Positions 35,166-48,500 are shown, numbered from the stretch's first letter. The stretch is DNA of 64,000 nt from Lamellibrachia columna (GCA_963662155.1 OY759267.1:14445989-14509988); one strand, 5' to 3'. Numbers and translations are program-made. The notes: generated by a model from the letters alone, not told the origin.

Positions 35166-37300
35166 CTGCAAATAACAACAAAATATAAACCGCATGCAAT
35201 TGTCCAACTTGTATATGAAACAATAAGCATTTAAACATGTGAATTGCTATTTACTACTGCTAGTGGAATTTTTTTCAATCCACATTGCTACAGTTCACTC
35301 AGCTGTATAAATGACTGGCAGTAGTTTAGCTGGAGCTTCAACAGAACTAGAAGCTGAAATGGTGTTTGTGTGAACAGGTCAGCCAGGGGCAAAGTATAAT
35401 GCACTCTGAGCAAGGAATGTTAGAGGGAATAGAGCCTATTGAAGGGGCACTGTATAAATTGTCGACTAGTCTCTATTGACCTATGGGCAGAAGTCCTGCC
35501 CGTAGAAAACGTACGCATGGATTTTGGCTTTCTGTAGCCAAATAGCTACGGAACTAATAACTTAAGTTTTAAAAATTATACACACTAAATGATACACACT
35601 AACCGTTTCATGTGTGTTTCATGTGTATTCCATGTGTATTCCGTGACATACAACCGACACTTGGGTGTCAAGTAGCAGAAGAAATGTTCTCCAAATAATT
35701 ATTTATGAGTACATTTATCGGTCACATAGAAAACATTTCATAAACAGCCACTATACTGTGCACGTGATGTTGCCTTTGGGTCACATGGTCTAATGTGATC
35801 TTATGTGGCAGTGGGGTGGTGGTGGCCGCGTGTAGAATGAGGCCAGAGTGGGCCAGCAGATGGCAATTCTTAGCGTGACCTTATATTGACCTACAAGATT
35901 TGTAATCGCGCTGACACAACATCCGGTTATCTGTCAAATGTCTGGAGCACATGCATTCTGACAAAAATGTAATAATTTCACACTTTTACATGGTTATAGT
36001 CAGGTAACTTTAGTGATATACCTATAAGAATGCATACAGACATGAAATACATGTTTATTGCTCTGTATGTGGCATTTTTGTAAGGTTTCACGTTTCATGA
36101 AAATGCAAACGTTTTTGACGAGTGAGTCCGTTGCCTATACAAAAATAAGAAAAAAAATTGTATGGCGATTGACTTTGCTTAGTCTCTAGGTCACTAGTCT
36201 GTGACCAGAGGCGCCATGCCATGCCATGGCATAGGGGTACCTCCAACAAAAAACTGGGTTAGCCATGGAAATGGGATGTTAGAAGTACGACGACATCAGT
36301 TTAGTGAAGCTACAACTATTACTACGTGTATATCACCATAGTGCGTTTACATTTAGGCTGAACAAGTTGGTGAGTTGAATTTGGGAAGTGGAAATTCAAT
36401 TGGAATAGGCTCAGCCTCAGACTCCGTGACAGTGTCAGTGATAGATACTGTAGACTCAGTGTAGTGTTTCGAGACAAGACTACTTCAAAATGTGTTCAGT
36501 TGTCGTCGAAGGCGAAGCTTGCCATGATAAATCACCAACACTATGTGTAAGTTAAAAGCCACAATACTTTACCTTGGTAATGTTGTACTTCGTGCAAACA
36601 ACTTCTCACATTCGTTTATAAATTACCGGAAGCACAACTTCACTAATACGAGCTATCCAAATCTTTTAAATGCGATTGGGTAAAATTAAGTGAATTCAGC
36701 GGTTAATGTCTCCATCTATGGGGAAATCGTTATAACTCTTTCTATGATGTCGCCATCTGTTGGACAATATTCAATTTGCATGTTTTATGGATTCATGCAC
36801 AATACTTAGTTTAGTCTGACGATATTCGCCCTCCAAATGAAAATCCATTTTTAAAGACTTATTCCTATTCGTGCCATCGTTAATTACTACACTTATCTCG
36901 TTTGTCTCCGTATTTTTTTTAAGATATCGACTTAAACATGTTTTACTGCATAGCAGAGTTGGGTATTGTATATTGAGGTAGGGCCTATTGGTGATAAATT
37001 AATGTTAATGTGCATTTCCTTCCTATTCTTTTACTAATTTGGCTTTTCAGGGGCTTTTCCTGCGTCACGGAGTCACCCTGGGAACGACAAGCACCAAAAT
37101 GCCCCTTTCTAAACAAGAGCACGTAAAGCACTTTATTATTTATTATTAAAAGTGTCTTTCGCAGTCGCGACAGCTGGTTCTTACGCCCGCTTATAGGAAC
37201 CAGCTGTTAACCAGCTGTTAACCGCTTCTTTTTAATTATTGTTTTATGTAGTTTGCTCCACTGGGTTTTATTTCTGGCGATCCGACGCAGCTGCTCCAGG
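35166..37300. other. Intergenic / 5' region of the zinc-finger gene
   Basis: No coding exon is established. Two possible first exons face each other. A plus-strand ATG at 36490 reads MCSVVVEGEACHDKSPTLC up to a GTAAGT donor. A minus-strand ACCAAG|GTAAAG donor near 36574 could end the zinc-finger gene's 5' UTR. Both are weak. Short CATGTGTATTCC-type repeats lie at 35600-35645. Confidence 0.3.
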
Positions 37301-37301
37301 T

Positions 37302-37570
37302 CGGCCCCTGCCTTTACGGGGAAGACCACATTAGAGAATTGCATGTTAACGTTTTGTCTGATTATAAGAAAACCTGACCATAAAAAATTCTTAAACTTTT
37401 TAACAACAACTGCCATCATCTCACTGACATGCTCACCAGCTTTTATCAAAATCACATACCTCCAGCTCTTTTAAAACGCCCCCACGTGCGATGCTGGTCA
37501 ATATTAAAAAAAAATAGCCATGTATTCATGCGCCCACGTGGTCCATAGCAGAAAAATTCCCATAAATCCC
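37302..37570 (-). repeat. Dispersed repeat, copy 1 (pair with 52798-53073)
   Basis: The two copies share ATTATAAGAAAACNTGACCA, AACTGCCATCATCTC, TCAAAATCACATACCTCCAG and CTCTTTTAAAACGCCCC, then CCATGTATTCATNCGCCCAC in order. A frame at 37455-37207 is broken in the other copy. Confidence 0.8.
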
Positions 37571-37911
37571 TCCGCCAGTTAAACTCTAAGAAAAAGCACT
37601 GTTTCACAGCCAATAGCTTCTACAAACAAACCTGTGGATTTTCCTGCTTAAAGGCACTCACATCACATAATATTAATTTATTAAGTTCCCATTTTACAAT
37701 TTCATACGCCCTAAGTAGTAGGTAATGACTCATTACCTACTACTGCCCTACATTCGTGTGAAACAATAAATAGGAAGGTCAACTGTGGTCTTACCCCTTT
37801 AGTCGCATACTGATCTGCTGCAAGTCGGTATCAGTATGCTGGGGAGGCCAGTTCTGGGTCTGCCGCGATATCTACTGAGTCCGTCCGTTTGAAAATATGC
37901 AGACATTGCTT

Positions 37912-37978
37912 TGTTTGCGGGCGCCCTTTGTTTGCGGGCGCCCTTTGTTTGCGGACGCCCTTTGCTTGCGGGCGCCCT
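37912..37978 (+). repeat. 17-bp GC-rich tandem repeat, 4 copies
   Basis: GCGGGCGCCCTTTGTTT-type units; the GGGCGCCC core is palindromic. Confidence 0.85.
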
Positions 37979-38089
37979 CTCGTCCAAGCGTAGGACGTGG
38001 CCGAAGAGTCACCATCACGTGTCACATGTCCATCACATATGTGCTCAGTTGATGATACCGACACCGTTCATACAATTTCACGTTTCTTA

Positions 38090-38795
38090 CCCTCTGTAGC
38101 CAGTGAACTCCGATGAGTGAGCGGAGCTGCTTCCGATGGAAGGCATCTAGCTTGTTCTGTTTCCGACCTCGTCAGGCCCCGCGCATCCGAGTTGTACAGT
38201 AACACTGGACGCACAAATGCGCTATATAAACGCAATCGGAGTTCCACTACATGGAACGGAAAGCAGTGACCGCAAGCATTTTTCGGCGAGACAGGTCCTC
38301 AACGTCTCCGAGTAGGGATCCAAGTTTCTTTGTCGTCCTCCATTCTTCGGCAACACGGTCGGCTTCATTTTGATGATTGTACGCTCCACTTTGTCGACGT
38401 TGACGGACAGGAACCAGTCTCCCAGGCGCGATCTCGTTCACTTTGCTCAGGTAGTCATGGTCAGTTGAGATGAAGTCGGCGTCGTCTGCGTATATTGCCT
38501 CGCTGGAACGGCGTGGAACAAGATGAAAGGGGCAGACATGGCGTCGTCAACCCTGACGGTGGTTTTCGTCTCTGATGGTAGAAGCCGTATGATTCGGACG
38601 TTGTTTATGTCGATGAACGAATACAAAATGTCTAGGAGTTTCTTTCGACGGATTGTATCGAACGCACGTGATAAGTCGATATCCAGTATTTCGATCACGT
38701 ACTTGTATCGTTGGCACGCGACGAGCCATCGATGTCCTTATACTGTTGACCGTCCGCGTCGAAATCGGCTTTGAGATGGTGAAAGGAAGTCACTC
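38090..38795 (-). pseudogene. Decayed non-LTR retrotransposon reverse transcriptase
   Basis: The minus strand encodes RT motif A (LDIDLSRAFDTIRRKKLLDI), then PSETKTTVRVDD, then after a frameshift the catalytic AIYADDADFIST box, LSVNVDKVERTII, KLGSLLGDVEDLSRRK, and VLLYNSDARGLT leading into an SEAAPLTH tail. At least three frameshifts or stops break it. RT copies LINE RNA into DNA at the target site. This copy is dead. Confidence 0.85.
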
Positions 38796-38934
38796 ATCTG
38801 ATCGGAGATTCGGTGCAATGTGATGAGAGATAACTTCTTTTGTAGAGTCGTTGGTTGTTCTATATGTGAATCCGAGGTAGGAGAAGAAGCCATGGGGCGC
38901 CATCCCTACAAGCTATGGTGGTTCTGCGTTCTTT

Positions 38935-39240
38935 GACAGCGATACATTCAACATTGTTTATAATGCATATATTATAACACATTTAGAATACTGTGTACAA
39001 GTCTTGTCATCTTGTTATGCTAAAGATATTATAATGCTTGAGAAAGTGCAGCGTATTGCAACTAAACTGGTTATAGGATTTAAGGAATTTACATATGAGG
39101 AAAGATTAACACGACTAAAATTACCTAGACTAGAAGAACGGAGATTACGACAATATTTAATTGAAACTTTTAAGTTGTTAACTGGGAAGAAGAATGTAAA
39201 CCCAGATCAGTTTTTTTACATTGATCGGTAAAGAATGGCT
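38935..39240 (+). pseudogene. LINE reverse-transcriptase C-terminal fragment (CR1-like)
   Basis: The plus strand reads FNIVYNAYIITHLEYCVQVL, SSCYAKDIIMLEKVQRIATK, YEERLTRLKLPRLEERRLRQ and LTGKKNVNPDQFF with a stop near 39231. This is the standard C-terminal segment after the RT core. It is opposite in orientation to the RT fragment at 38090-38795, so it is a separate insertion. Confidence 0.85.
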
Positions 39241-40385
39241 TAAGACATGAGTGAATTATAAAAGGCTAACGAGTAGCTAACGAGTAGCTAACGAGTAGCC
39301 TTGCAAGTGCCCATTACTTGTAAGTGTGACTTAGCAGCTCGCTTGATTGGAGTTTGCTTCCGACGGACCTTCAGTTTTGGTCGAAGGCAATTAATTCGTC
39401 TCACCAAAACTGGATGTCCTGGAACTGCCAGGCGTTTATTGGACGCCCAACAAACATGTCAGCCGCCAGTATAACGGAGATTTTGCCATAATCTCCTACC
39501 TTACATTTTGAGAAAGCCACTAGTGTGATATTCGTTATAGTAGTTGGAAACGGTTAGTTTTTGTTAACTCTATCAGGGGCATTGTTAACTCTATCAGGGG
39601 CATTGTTAACTCTATCAGGGGCATTGTTAACTCTATTAGGGGCATTGTCCCCATAACAATGTCTTTTATTTCGCTTTAGGCTATAATTGTGTGCACTCCA
39701 GTGACGATATGATCTCAGGTGTTGATTATGTTGTGAACAGATACAACATAATTATTTTGATGATTTCTTACAACTGGCTGACAGAACAATACATATTAAC
39801 ATATCTGATTTTCAGAAAACCCAAAAAAACAAATGTGCAATGTTGAACAAATGTTTAACATTAAACAAAAATGCATAATTGTTCCCATCCCATATATAAA
39901 TAGCATGCTACACGCGAGCGCCGAAACAACGTACTGACGCATTGTACACAGAGATCGGGTGGTTAATTCATTCATTGCGTTTGGCCAGTTCACATTGGTG
40001 TTTAGTGACAATCAATGCGCGAAATTCGAGGGCACCGGTTAAAGTTGTTTATTCGTATTCGGGTGTTCATAGGAAAACATGTTCGTCTGATTAGCTCTGG
40101 CATATGGATGCAAACGTCGTGTAAACAAGTAACTCGAAAAAACAACAATACTATATCCTGCAAAAATAAAATAAGGCCTAATATTCATAAAACCCATAAT
40201 AGAGGCATGCAAGCTTCAAGCGTGTGTAATGTGTATACTAGGGCCCACCTCACGCCCAGATAGTAAATTGACTATTTAAACAACTGTTTTATCGTAATAA
40301 GCATGAGTTTTTTTCTGATCGTTTTCGATCCCTGCCTGCTAAGTAAGCTGACCAGTTGTAAGTGAACATGTACATTCATGCCACA
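39241..40385. other. Unannotated region with two small tandem repeats
   Basis: Three copies of ACGAGTAGCTA lie at 39265-39299. Four 21-bp copies starting TTGTTAACTCTATCAGGGGC lie at 39556-39650. No gene was recognised in the remainder. Confidence 0.5.
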
Positions 40386-40429
<44 letters not shown>

Positions 40430-40433
40430 CGTG
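40386..40433. repeat. (ACGC)n microsatellite
   Basis: About 12 units. Confidence 0.95.
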
Positions 40434-40734
40434 CGCGTATGTTGGTAACTTTTGTATAGCCTATATCGTCTAGGGAAAGTGGTAATGTTACACGTTTTGT
40501 GTATACTATTACATACACACTATAACACTATCATTTTCCTAGAGACGTGTAACATAAATAGAAACTATACACACAAGCAATCTTTCAAACAAGCTATTGT
40601 TTTCAGCACTGTTGTCATGGAGACAAACTTGTCTTGGACATCACAGTCTTCTTCGTTACTTGTTAACTGCAAATGTAGGCAGCAACAAGCAACGAAGCTA
40701 TAAGTCTTTCGAGTTGAATCAACATTCGAGACAC

Positions 40735-41175
40735 ACTTAAGATAAGCCGTCAGTGGTGAGCCGTCCTGCCGCCGAGTCAAGACCCCAGTTGTAAAGACTA
40801 GACGGTAAGTCTCGGGCCGTGCCGCTCGAGTCCGACGCTTCGCTAGTTCGCTGTCCCCCGTCGCAAACCCCCGGCTGCGGTTTTGTAACGGGATTGGTTC
40901 CGTCGTCGAGCAAGCGAGATACATAACACGGTCCGCACGGCCAGATGACGCAAAACAAGACGAGGACGGATTGGGTTTCACAGCGGCGTTAGTGGTGGCA
41001 TAACAAGCGGCATCCGGTAACCGTGGTCGGGGAGACGAGTCGAGCAGGAACGCCCGGTCCTCCGTCAGTTTGTCGGTTGCAGGTCGACTCTTCTTCGGTG
41101 AACCTACTAGCTGTTGGAAGTATCATCATATGGTGGAGAGGATAGCGAACGCAACTCTTCCCGGATCAACAGGTA
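40735..41175 (+). promoter_or_regulatory. CpG-rich patch, possible promoter / first exon
   Basis: There is a sharp local rise in CpG. Within it, ATGGTGGAGAGGATAGCGAA starts a short frame (MVERIANATLPGST) that meets a GTATAT donor at 41172. It could be a 5' exon of the GPCR 4 kb downstream or of something unrecognised. No TATA box or start site was identified. Confidence 0.25.
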
Positions 41176-41351
41176 TATGTGCTTGTTGAACCCCTTAACA
41201 TCTTTACAAGACTTGATTTAGTCTTAGATCGCGGCCACGGGCCTAAATGCGGGGTTAGGGTCAGCGGTAGTTGATCGTTTTAACTCGGTTGGACAAAACA
41301 TTTGGGGCGAAAAACTTCGTAGATCGATACGTTAAGTTAAATTAGGCAGTG

Positions 41352-41404
41352 TGTATGTGTGTGCGCGCGCGTGCGCGCGTGCGTGCGTGCGTGCGTGCGC
41401 GCGC

Positions 41405-41467
<63 letters not shown>

Positions 41468-41487
41468 TGTGTGTGTGTGTGTGTATC
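41352..41487. repeat. (GT)n/(GCGT)n compound microsatellite
   Basis: Starts as GT, passes through GCGC and long GCGT runs, and ends as GT. It is strongly alternating purine-pyrimidine and therefore Z-DNA prone. Confidence 0.95.
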
Positions 41488-41738
41488 AAAGACAGGTTAT
41501 AATTAATTAATTTGATTAATTGTAGTCTCTCCAGCGGGAATGTTAGGTGTTGACTGCGTGTGTGAGTGCCACCAACATAACGGAGTTAACGGTTATTTGC
41601 ATGATACACAAAACCTCAACAAATGCGACATAGACGAACAGTCGGCTGAATGTGTTGGAAGTTACCAAAAAGTACCGATGTTAGTGTTTCATAGATCTGG
41701 TGCTAATTAAAATACAATAGCATTGCTAATAAAAATAT

Positions 41739-42109
<371 letters not shown>

Positions 42110-42194
42110 TACGAAAGGGCTCGCCACCTAGCTGTTGTCGCAAAGACGGGAGCTGGAGTAACAAGATATCTTAGGACAACTATAATACCCCTAC

Positions 42195-42375
42195 GTGGGG
42201 AGCGGTGGTCTAATGGTTAGAACACCCGCCTGTCGTTAGAGAGGAGGGTGGTTCGTTTCCATTTCCACCGTTTCGAAGCTTGGACAATTTCGTTCACCCC
42301 ACTTTGCCTGTCTTTCGGAAGAGACACTAAAAGCCGTTGGTCCAAACGCCTGCGTTAGCCCAATATTGGGCTGTT
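42195..42375 (+). mobile_element. tRNA-headed SINE
   Basis: Box A-like TGGTCTAATGGTTAGAAC and box B-like GTGGTTCGTTTCC are followed by GACAATTTCGTTCACCCC, CTTTCGGAAGAGACACTAAA and GTTGGTCC. Same family as 3788-3991 and the parent of the array at 15268-17606. Confidence 0.8.
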
Positions 42376-42954
42376 TGGATTATAATTACTTGAGACTTGA
42401 GATACATTTCAGAATTTGTCTGGTAAACCACATTCACGATGAAACATCGGTCTTGAGATAGACTTTTTCTCCGTCTGGCTCGCTCCCGTCAGCAGTATCT
42501 TCTTCGAGATTTCCGAGGAAATAAAAAATGACCCCGTCGGCAATCGAAACACTCGTTCAACGTAGGCTTTCCACGAACCCGCATGCCTGTTCCGCAGCCC
42601 GCGGTCCCCGGGGGTTCACGTTGTTTATAGAGCAGTATCGAATCACTAGACGACGGACCCGACCTGATAGCTGGTGCTGTTTACGTTCCCCGTCGACGAC
42701 ACGAGCCCCGCTAGAGTGGGGCCACGTGTTGTACTTCGGGTGCGTTCAGATCAGGTCGCTGCTTGATAGGTCATGCCGACTTCCGAAAGTCTTAAACTTA
42801 AAAATGTCATAGTTATGTAACTTTGCGAGGAGCGACCGTAACAAGATAGCGACGGCAGCTGGACGACGCTAGCGACTTGTCGATAGAAGGCGTTTTGTGG
42901 AGCCGGCCGATATCTGAGCGCTAGATCCACGAGAAAATGTTGCTGAAGATGCCC
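42376..42954. other. GC-elevated unannotated region
   Basis: A plus-strand frame at 42528-42812 has no recognisable domain. Numerous CpGs (CCCGCGGTCCCCGGGGG near 42600) make a regulatory or exonic role possible but unproven. Confidence 0.3.
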
Positions 42955-43392
42955 GCCTCCTCCACCTCAACTTCCTCCTCCACCTCCTCCTCCTCCACCT
43001 CAACTTCCTCCTCCACATCCTCCTCCTCCTCCTCCTCCACTTCCTCCTCCTCTACCTCCTCCTCCTCCTCCTCCACTTCCTCCTCCTCCACTTCCTCCTC
43101 CTCCACTTCCTCATCCTCCACCTCCTCCTCCTCCACTTACTCCTCCTCCACCTCGTCCTCATCCACTTCCTCCTCCTCCTCCTCCTCCACTTCCTCCTCA
43201 TCCACTTCCTCCTCCTCCTCCTCCACTTCCTCCTCCTCCTCCTCCACTTCCTCCTCCTCCACCTCGTCCTCCTCCACTTCCTCCTCCTCCACCACTTCCT
43301 CCTCCTCCACTTCCTCCTCCTCCACCTCCTCCTCCTCCACTTCCTCCTCCTCCACTTCCTCCTCCTCCACCTCTTCCTCCTCCTCCACCGTT
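42955..43392. repeat. (TCC)-rich polypyrimidine tract
   Basis: Over 400 bp of TCC/CACTTCC units form a strand-asymmetric polypyrimidine:polypurine tract, capable of triplex (H-DNA). Ser/Thr and Glu/Val frames come from the repeat. Confidence 0.95.
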
Positions 43393-44008
43393 TACCCCCT
43401 CACTCTATCTTCCTCTGTCGTTGCGGCTTCCCTCTCTTTTAGCGCCTGGAATATATAATCACTAATCAAAGGTTGTGAACCTCAAAACGGTAGACGAGAC
43501 CGCTGCGGCTAAGGACAGAGGAAGGTGGTGTGCGATTGTTCACTTCACTGCAAAGATTCCCTTCCCCACATCAGAACAAATGCTTAATTTATGACTCCTA
43601 ATGACTCCTACGCTATTGGAGCTAACGTAAAAGAATCAAGCATTACTTCAAATTGAAGATTCCTTTGATGTCTAGTATGTGAAGAATGGATAGCTATATC
43701 CAAACACGAAGTCTGCCTTCAGGTTGATATTTACGCCTAACAACTTATCCACGGCTCCGCTGACGTTGGCATTTGGCGGCGGCGGCGTTAAGATTATAAT
43801 AATGAACAAATTGTGGTTCAGTAATACACATTTGGGAGGTCAATAAGATAAAATAGGCATAATTCATACCATGACATTATTTTACGAAAAGACTTTGTAC
43901 GTTTAATCACAGATTCAACATAGAATGATGCGTGATGCGGCGTGATAACATGATTAAATGCATGAGTAAAACATATGATGTGCGCCGTGTAGACGTGTTG
44001 TTGGTGTG

Positions 44009-44137
44009 ACACGGCGACGTACACGGCGACGTACGCAGCGACGTACGCGGCGACGTACACGGCGACGTACACGGCGACGTACACGGCGACGTACGCGGCG
44101 ACGTACACGGCGACGTACACGGCGACGTACGCGGCTG
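44009..44137. repeat. 12-bp minisatellite, about 10 copies
   Basis: GTACACGGCGAC units with an ACACGG/ACGCGG variation. GACGTAC is palindromic-like, and CpGs are retained in every unit. Confidence 0.93.
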
Positions 44138-44985
44138 TAGCGTTAGAATGTAGAGGAGAATAAAAAAGTATGTCAAGTGTTTAAAGTGCTAATATAAGCG
44201 CAAAAGCCTGATTTCGTCGAAAAGCAGTATTTGGCTTATCGTGACCCCAACGGCACGAATAGACGCAACGCATTGGGCATCCATGTTAGATTTATATTTT
44301 TATGAATAATTAATAACACAACAGCACATTATGTTGATTGAAAATTAACAATTATGACATTATTCAAACATTGTTTTGCAGTGACAGCCCAAACATAAAA
44401 TCCACCGTTCAAGCAATTTGTGAACTTAACGATCACTGTATTTCATAAAAAAATAGTTGAGTAGAATGTCAAAGTTGTATTGTTTATAGATTAATTTGTC
44501 AACAAATCGGGTCGGATAATTCAAACCAGTTACCCCACCTAGCGTGTCACGCAAAGACATGCGCTGGCACCTGTGGCTTGTGGTGACGTGCGCGAGACAC
44601 GAGTTGAACAGAAAGGATTGACTCTCGGTTCGCTAAAGAAACGTCTCGGGCAAAGTAAACACCGCGGGTGCTCGGGCAAAAAACATTGACCGAATCGTCA
44701 AAGCGCTCTTTTATGGGAGGTAATATGAACGCCTTATCGTTGTCATATCGTTATCATTGACGTAATCCCGCAGTACTTAAAGCCCCGATCAGAAATAGCC
44801 AACGCAAACCGACGCCGCGAAATGTTGCATCGTCTCGTCGGCAATGTGTAGCTACCGGTACGATTTTCGTCTCGTACAGCAGCTGTCTTGAGGGATTTAT
44901 CTGGCTTATCTTAGGCCGTCGCCTACATATCAAACCCGACGGAACCTTTTTTGTATGACTTTTTAATGACCCTTAGTGATATATG
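44138..44985. other. Unannotated region upstream of the GPCR
   Basis: CpG-containing between 44580 and 44900; it may hold the GPCR promoter or 5' UTR exons. No defined element was found. Confidence 0.3.
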
Positions 44986-44989
44986 CCTG

Positions 44990-45135
44990 CCTCTTTCTCT
45001 CTGTCTCTCTGTCTCCCTTTCAATCTCTGTTTCTGTCTCTGTATGTCTGTCTGTATGTATGTCTCCCTCCATCTCCCTCCCTTCCTTCCTCCCCTCCCCC
45101 TCCCTCCCCCCTCTCTCTCTCTCTCTCTCCCTCCC

Positions 45136-45198
<63 letters not shown>

Positions 45199-45205
45199 GT
45201 GCGTG
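44990..45205. repeat. (CT)n polypyrimidine microsatellite
   Basis: Imperfect CT/CCT/TGTCTG at the left grades into pure CT at 45131-45195. It ends about 125 bp before the GPCR start codon. Confidence 0.95.
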
Positions 45206-45330
45206 TGTGTTTCTGTATAATATGCTAATACCGGCAGATACACCTGTCCTGACGATGCTCGCGAAACCCAACCTCACCGACATCCATTCCTCCTGACCTA
45301 ACTTCCAACGAAACTACGAGACCCACGAAC

Positions 45331-45545
45331 ATGGCGCAGTGCGTTGAGTTTCCGATGCGTTCGACCGACAACTTCCTGTCGTACGTAACGACCTTCCTCC
45401 TCACGCCCATCCTCTTCGGCTTCGGCATCCTCGGCAACCTGCTGATCGTCGTCGTGCTCAACCGGCGCTACCTGCGCAAGGAGAATCCCGTCTACGTCTA
45501 CCTGACGGCGCTGGCTACCGTCGATCTACTGGCGCTCGCATGCAA
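45331..45545 (+). CDS. GPCR exon 1 (N-terminus, TM1, TM2)
   Basis: ATG at 45331; donor GTACGT at 45546 after GCATGCAA (phase 2). The donor is part of an exact 21-bp duplication. Confidence 0.88.
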
Positions 45546-48500
45546 GTACGTTTAGCAGACATGCAAGTACGTTTAGCAGACCTGTTAAAGCGAAAACATG
45601 TACCTGAAAGAGCTAATGAAAACTAAGTATTTACAACTACCATAAAGAATATCACGTCAGTGGTTTATTCAAAATGTGTTCTAAAAGTGGAAGATACTGG
45701 TAAAATGTAAGTTTCATGTTGAATCGGGCGACTAACAAGCGCCTGGCAGTTCTAAGAAATCGGCGAAGCTAGACTGCCACTGTTACGCGTTAAGTGTTTT
45801 CGACCGAAATCTAAAGGACGGCGGGTATGCTATCAATCAAGCGAATTGCTAAGTCAGAACGAGATAAGTTTAGTACACAAAGGTCAACATTATGTTGCAT
45901 AAGTTGAGTTTAGACGCAAGCAGCTTGACTATATCACATTGGCAACCATAGAACTAGGCCTTTACAAATAAATTTTCATTTGGTGAACGGATATTTCCAG
46001 ACTACGCGCACTCGTGACGTAGTGTTTTCTGACAGTATGGCGCGGCCCATCACATCAACATGCTATATTATGTCCAACAAGATTCTCGTAGTAAATCACT
46101 GGCGTGACATTTTTGATGATAGTGGAAAATGGTTGTGTTTTAGTAACCCTTATGCAAATGCATAGGCCCAAAACCATGACTTTTGTCTTCTATTTCTGGC
46201 GGGAGACTTGGTACAAATTTGGTACAAATTATACGTTCTCGCATGAGATGGACTCTCCCGGTTTTCCTTTACAACTCTCCCGTTTTCGGACTACCCACCG
46301 TTCTTCAAAAAACATTATACCTTGCAATTTTCATCTTTTTTATTTTGACATATCTTCCGGTCAGTTCCACCACACAGTTATTGATAACATCCTGCCCTCA
46401 TTGGCGCGAACGGTGCGATTTGGCATCCACAATTCTGTTTAGGATTTAATCTAGACGAAACGAAGCCAAGTGTATGCACTTTGCACATAAATTACTATGG
46501 CATACAAGGGATTCTATTAAGTCTGACACCGTCCCCTGGTCAAATTTCACGAATACACCCACACTTGGGGGTTTAGTTTCCATGAACTAAACAAGTTCCC
46601 CCCTGTTCGCGTACGCCCACGAGCGAAACGGGAATTGGAGCACGTCAGTAATATAAACGTTAATTGACAGAAATAGTTGTCTAACGTATCACGTAACGTT
46701 GCAACGATGTCATATAACTGAAGTGGACTGAAGACACTCGAACTATGTTTCACCAAATATAATTTTAAATGCATTTGACCGACCTGAATTGTACGAAATT
46801 AAACCGAACTGGATTTGCCATGACTAAATAAACCGCAATCGAACGTAACCGGACTAAGCTGATTCGAACCTACTTGAACTGCGCCTCAGACCTACAACGA
46901 TTGTCGTTGGTGAACTGTTACGGAGCTTGTTGAAGGTGTCACATCGTTGAAACGCCCCAATTACCTAATTTTTTCGAATTCAAAGCACATATGAATTAAA
47001 AGTGTTATACGTAATGTTTTAATTTTATTGCTGTATCATACACTGTATACACTGTACATACTGTATACACTGTATACACTGTGCATACTGTATACACTGT
47101 ATACACTGCACATACCGTATACACTGTATACACTGTACATCCTGTATACACTGTATACAATGTACATTCTGTATACACTATATACACTGTATACACTGCA
47201 CATTCTGTATACACTGCACACACTGTATACACTGTTCATACTGTATACACTGTGTACACACTGTACGTACTGTATACACAGCACATACTGTATACACTGT
47301 ACATACTGTTAAAATGTACATACTGTATTCACTATACATACTGTATACACTGTACATACTGTATACACTGTGCATACTGTATACACTGTACATACTGTAT
47401 ACACTTTATACACTGTACATACCGTATACACTGTATACACTGTACATCCTGTATACACTATATACACTGTACATACTGTATACACTGTATACATACTGTA
47501 TACACTGTACATACTGTATACACTGTAGACACTGTACTTACTGTATACACTGTACATACTGTATACACTGTATACACTGTACATACTGTATACACTGTAT
47601 ACACTGTACATACTGTATACACTATATACACTGTATACACTGCACATTCTGTATAAACTGCACACACTGTATACACTGTTCATACTGTATACACTGTGTA
47701 CACACTGTATGTACTGTATACACAGCACATACTGTATACACTGTACATACTGTTAAAATATACATACTGTATTCACTATACATACTGTATACACTGTACA
47801 TACTGTATACACAGTGTATACTGTATACACTGTACATACTGTATACACTTTATACACTGTACATACCGTATACACTGTATACACTGTATATCCTGTATAC
47901 ACTATATACACTGTACATACTGTATACACTGTATACAATGTACATACTGTATACACTGTATACACTGTACATACTGTATACACTGTAGACACTGTACATA
48001 CTGTATACACTGTACATATTGTATACACTGTATACACTGTACATACTGTATACACTGTATACAATGTACAAACTGTATACACTATATACACTGTATACAC
48101 TGCACATTCTGTATAAACTGCACACACTGTATACACTGTACATACTGTTAAAATGTACTTACTGTATACACTGTACATATTGCATATACTGTACATACTG
48201 TATACACTGTACAGACTGTATACACTGTACATGTTTACACTGTATACACTGTACATACTGTTAAAACTGTACACACTGTATACACCGTACATACTGCCTA
48301 CACTGTGCATACTGTATACACTGTACATAATGTATACACTGTACATACTGTATACACTGTATATACTGTGTACATTGTTTGAACATCTTAAACTGCAGTA
48401 AAGTGGTCTTTATATATGTCGTAAAACTAGTAGCATATATTTGAAATCATCACCAAATCGTGTATTTTCGGAAATATTAATACATGAAATATTACGATAG

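Noticed and set aside
40565..40981. 138-codon minus frame in the CpG-rich patch
   Set aside because: Low stop density is expected in GC-rich DNA; the product has no recognisable feature.
42921..43458. Ser/Thr-rich and Glu-rich proteins
   Set aside because: Both strands are open across a simple TCC repeat.
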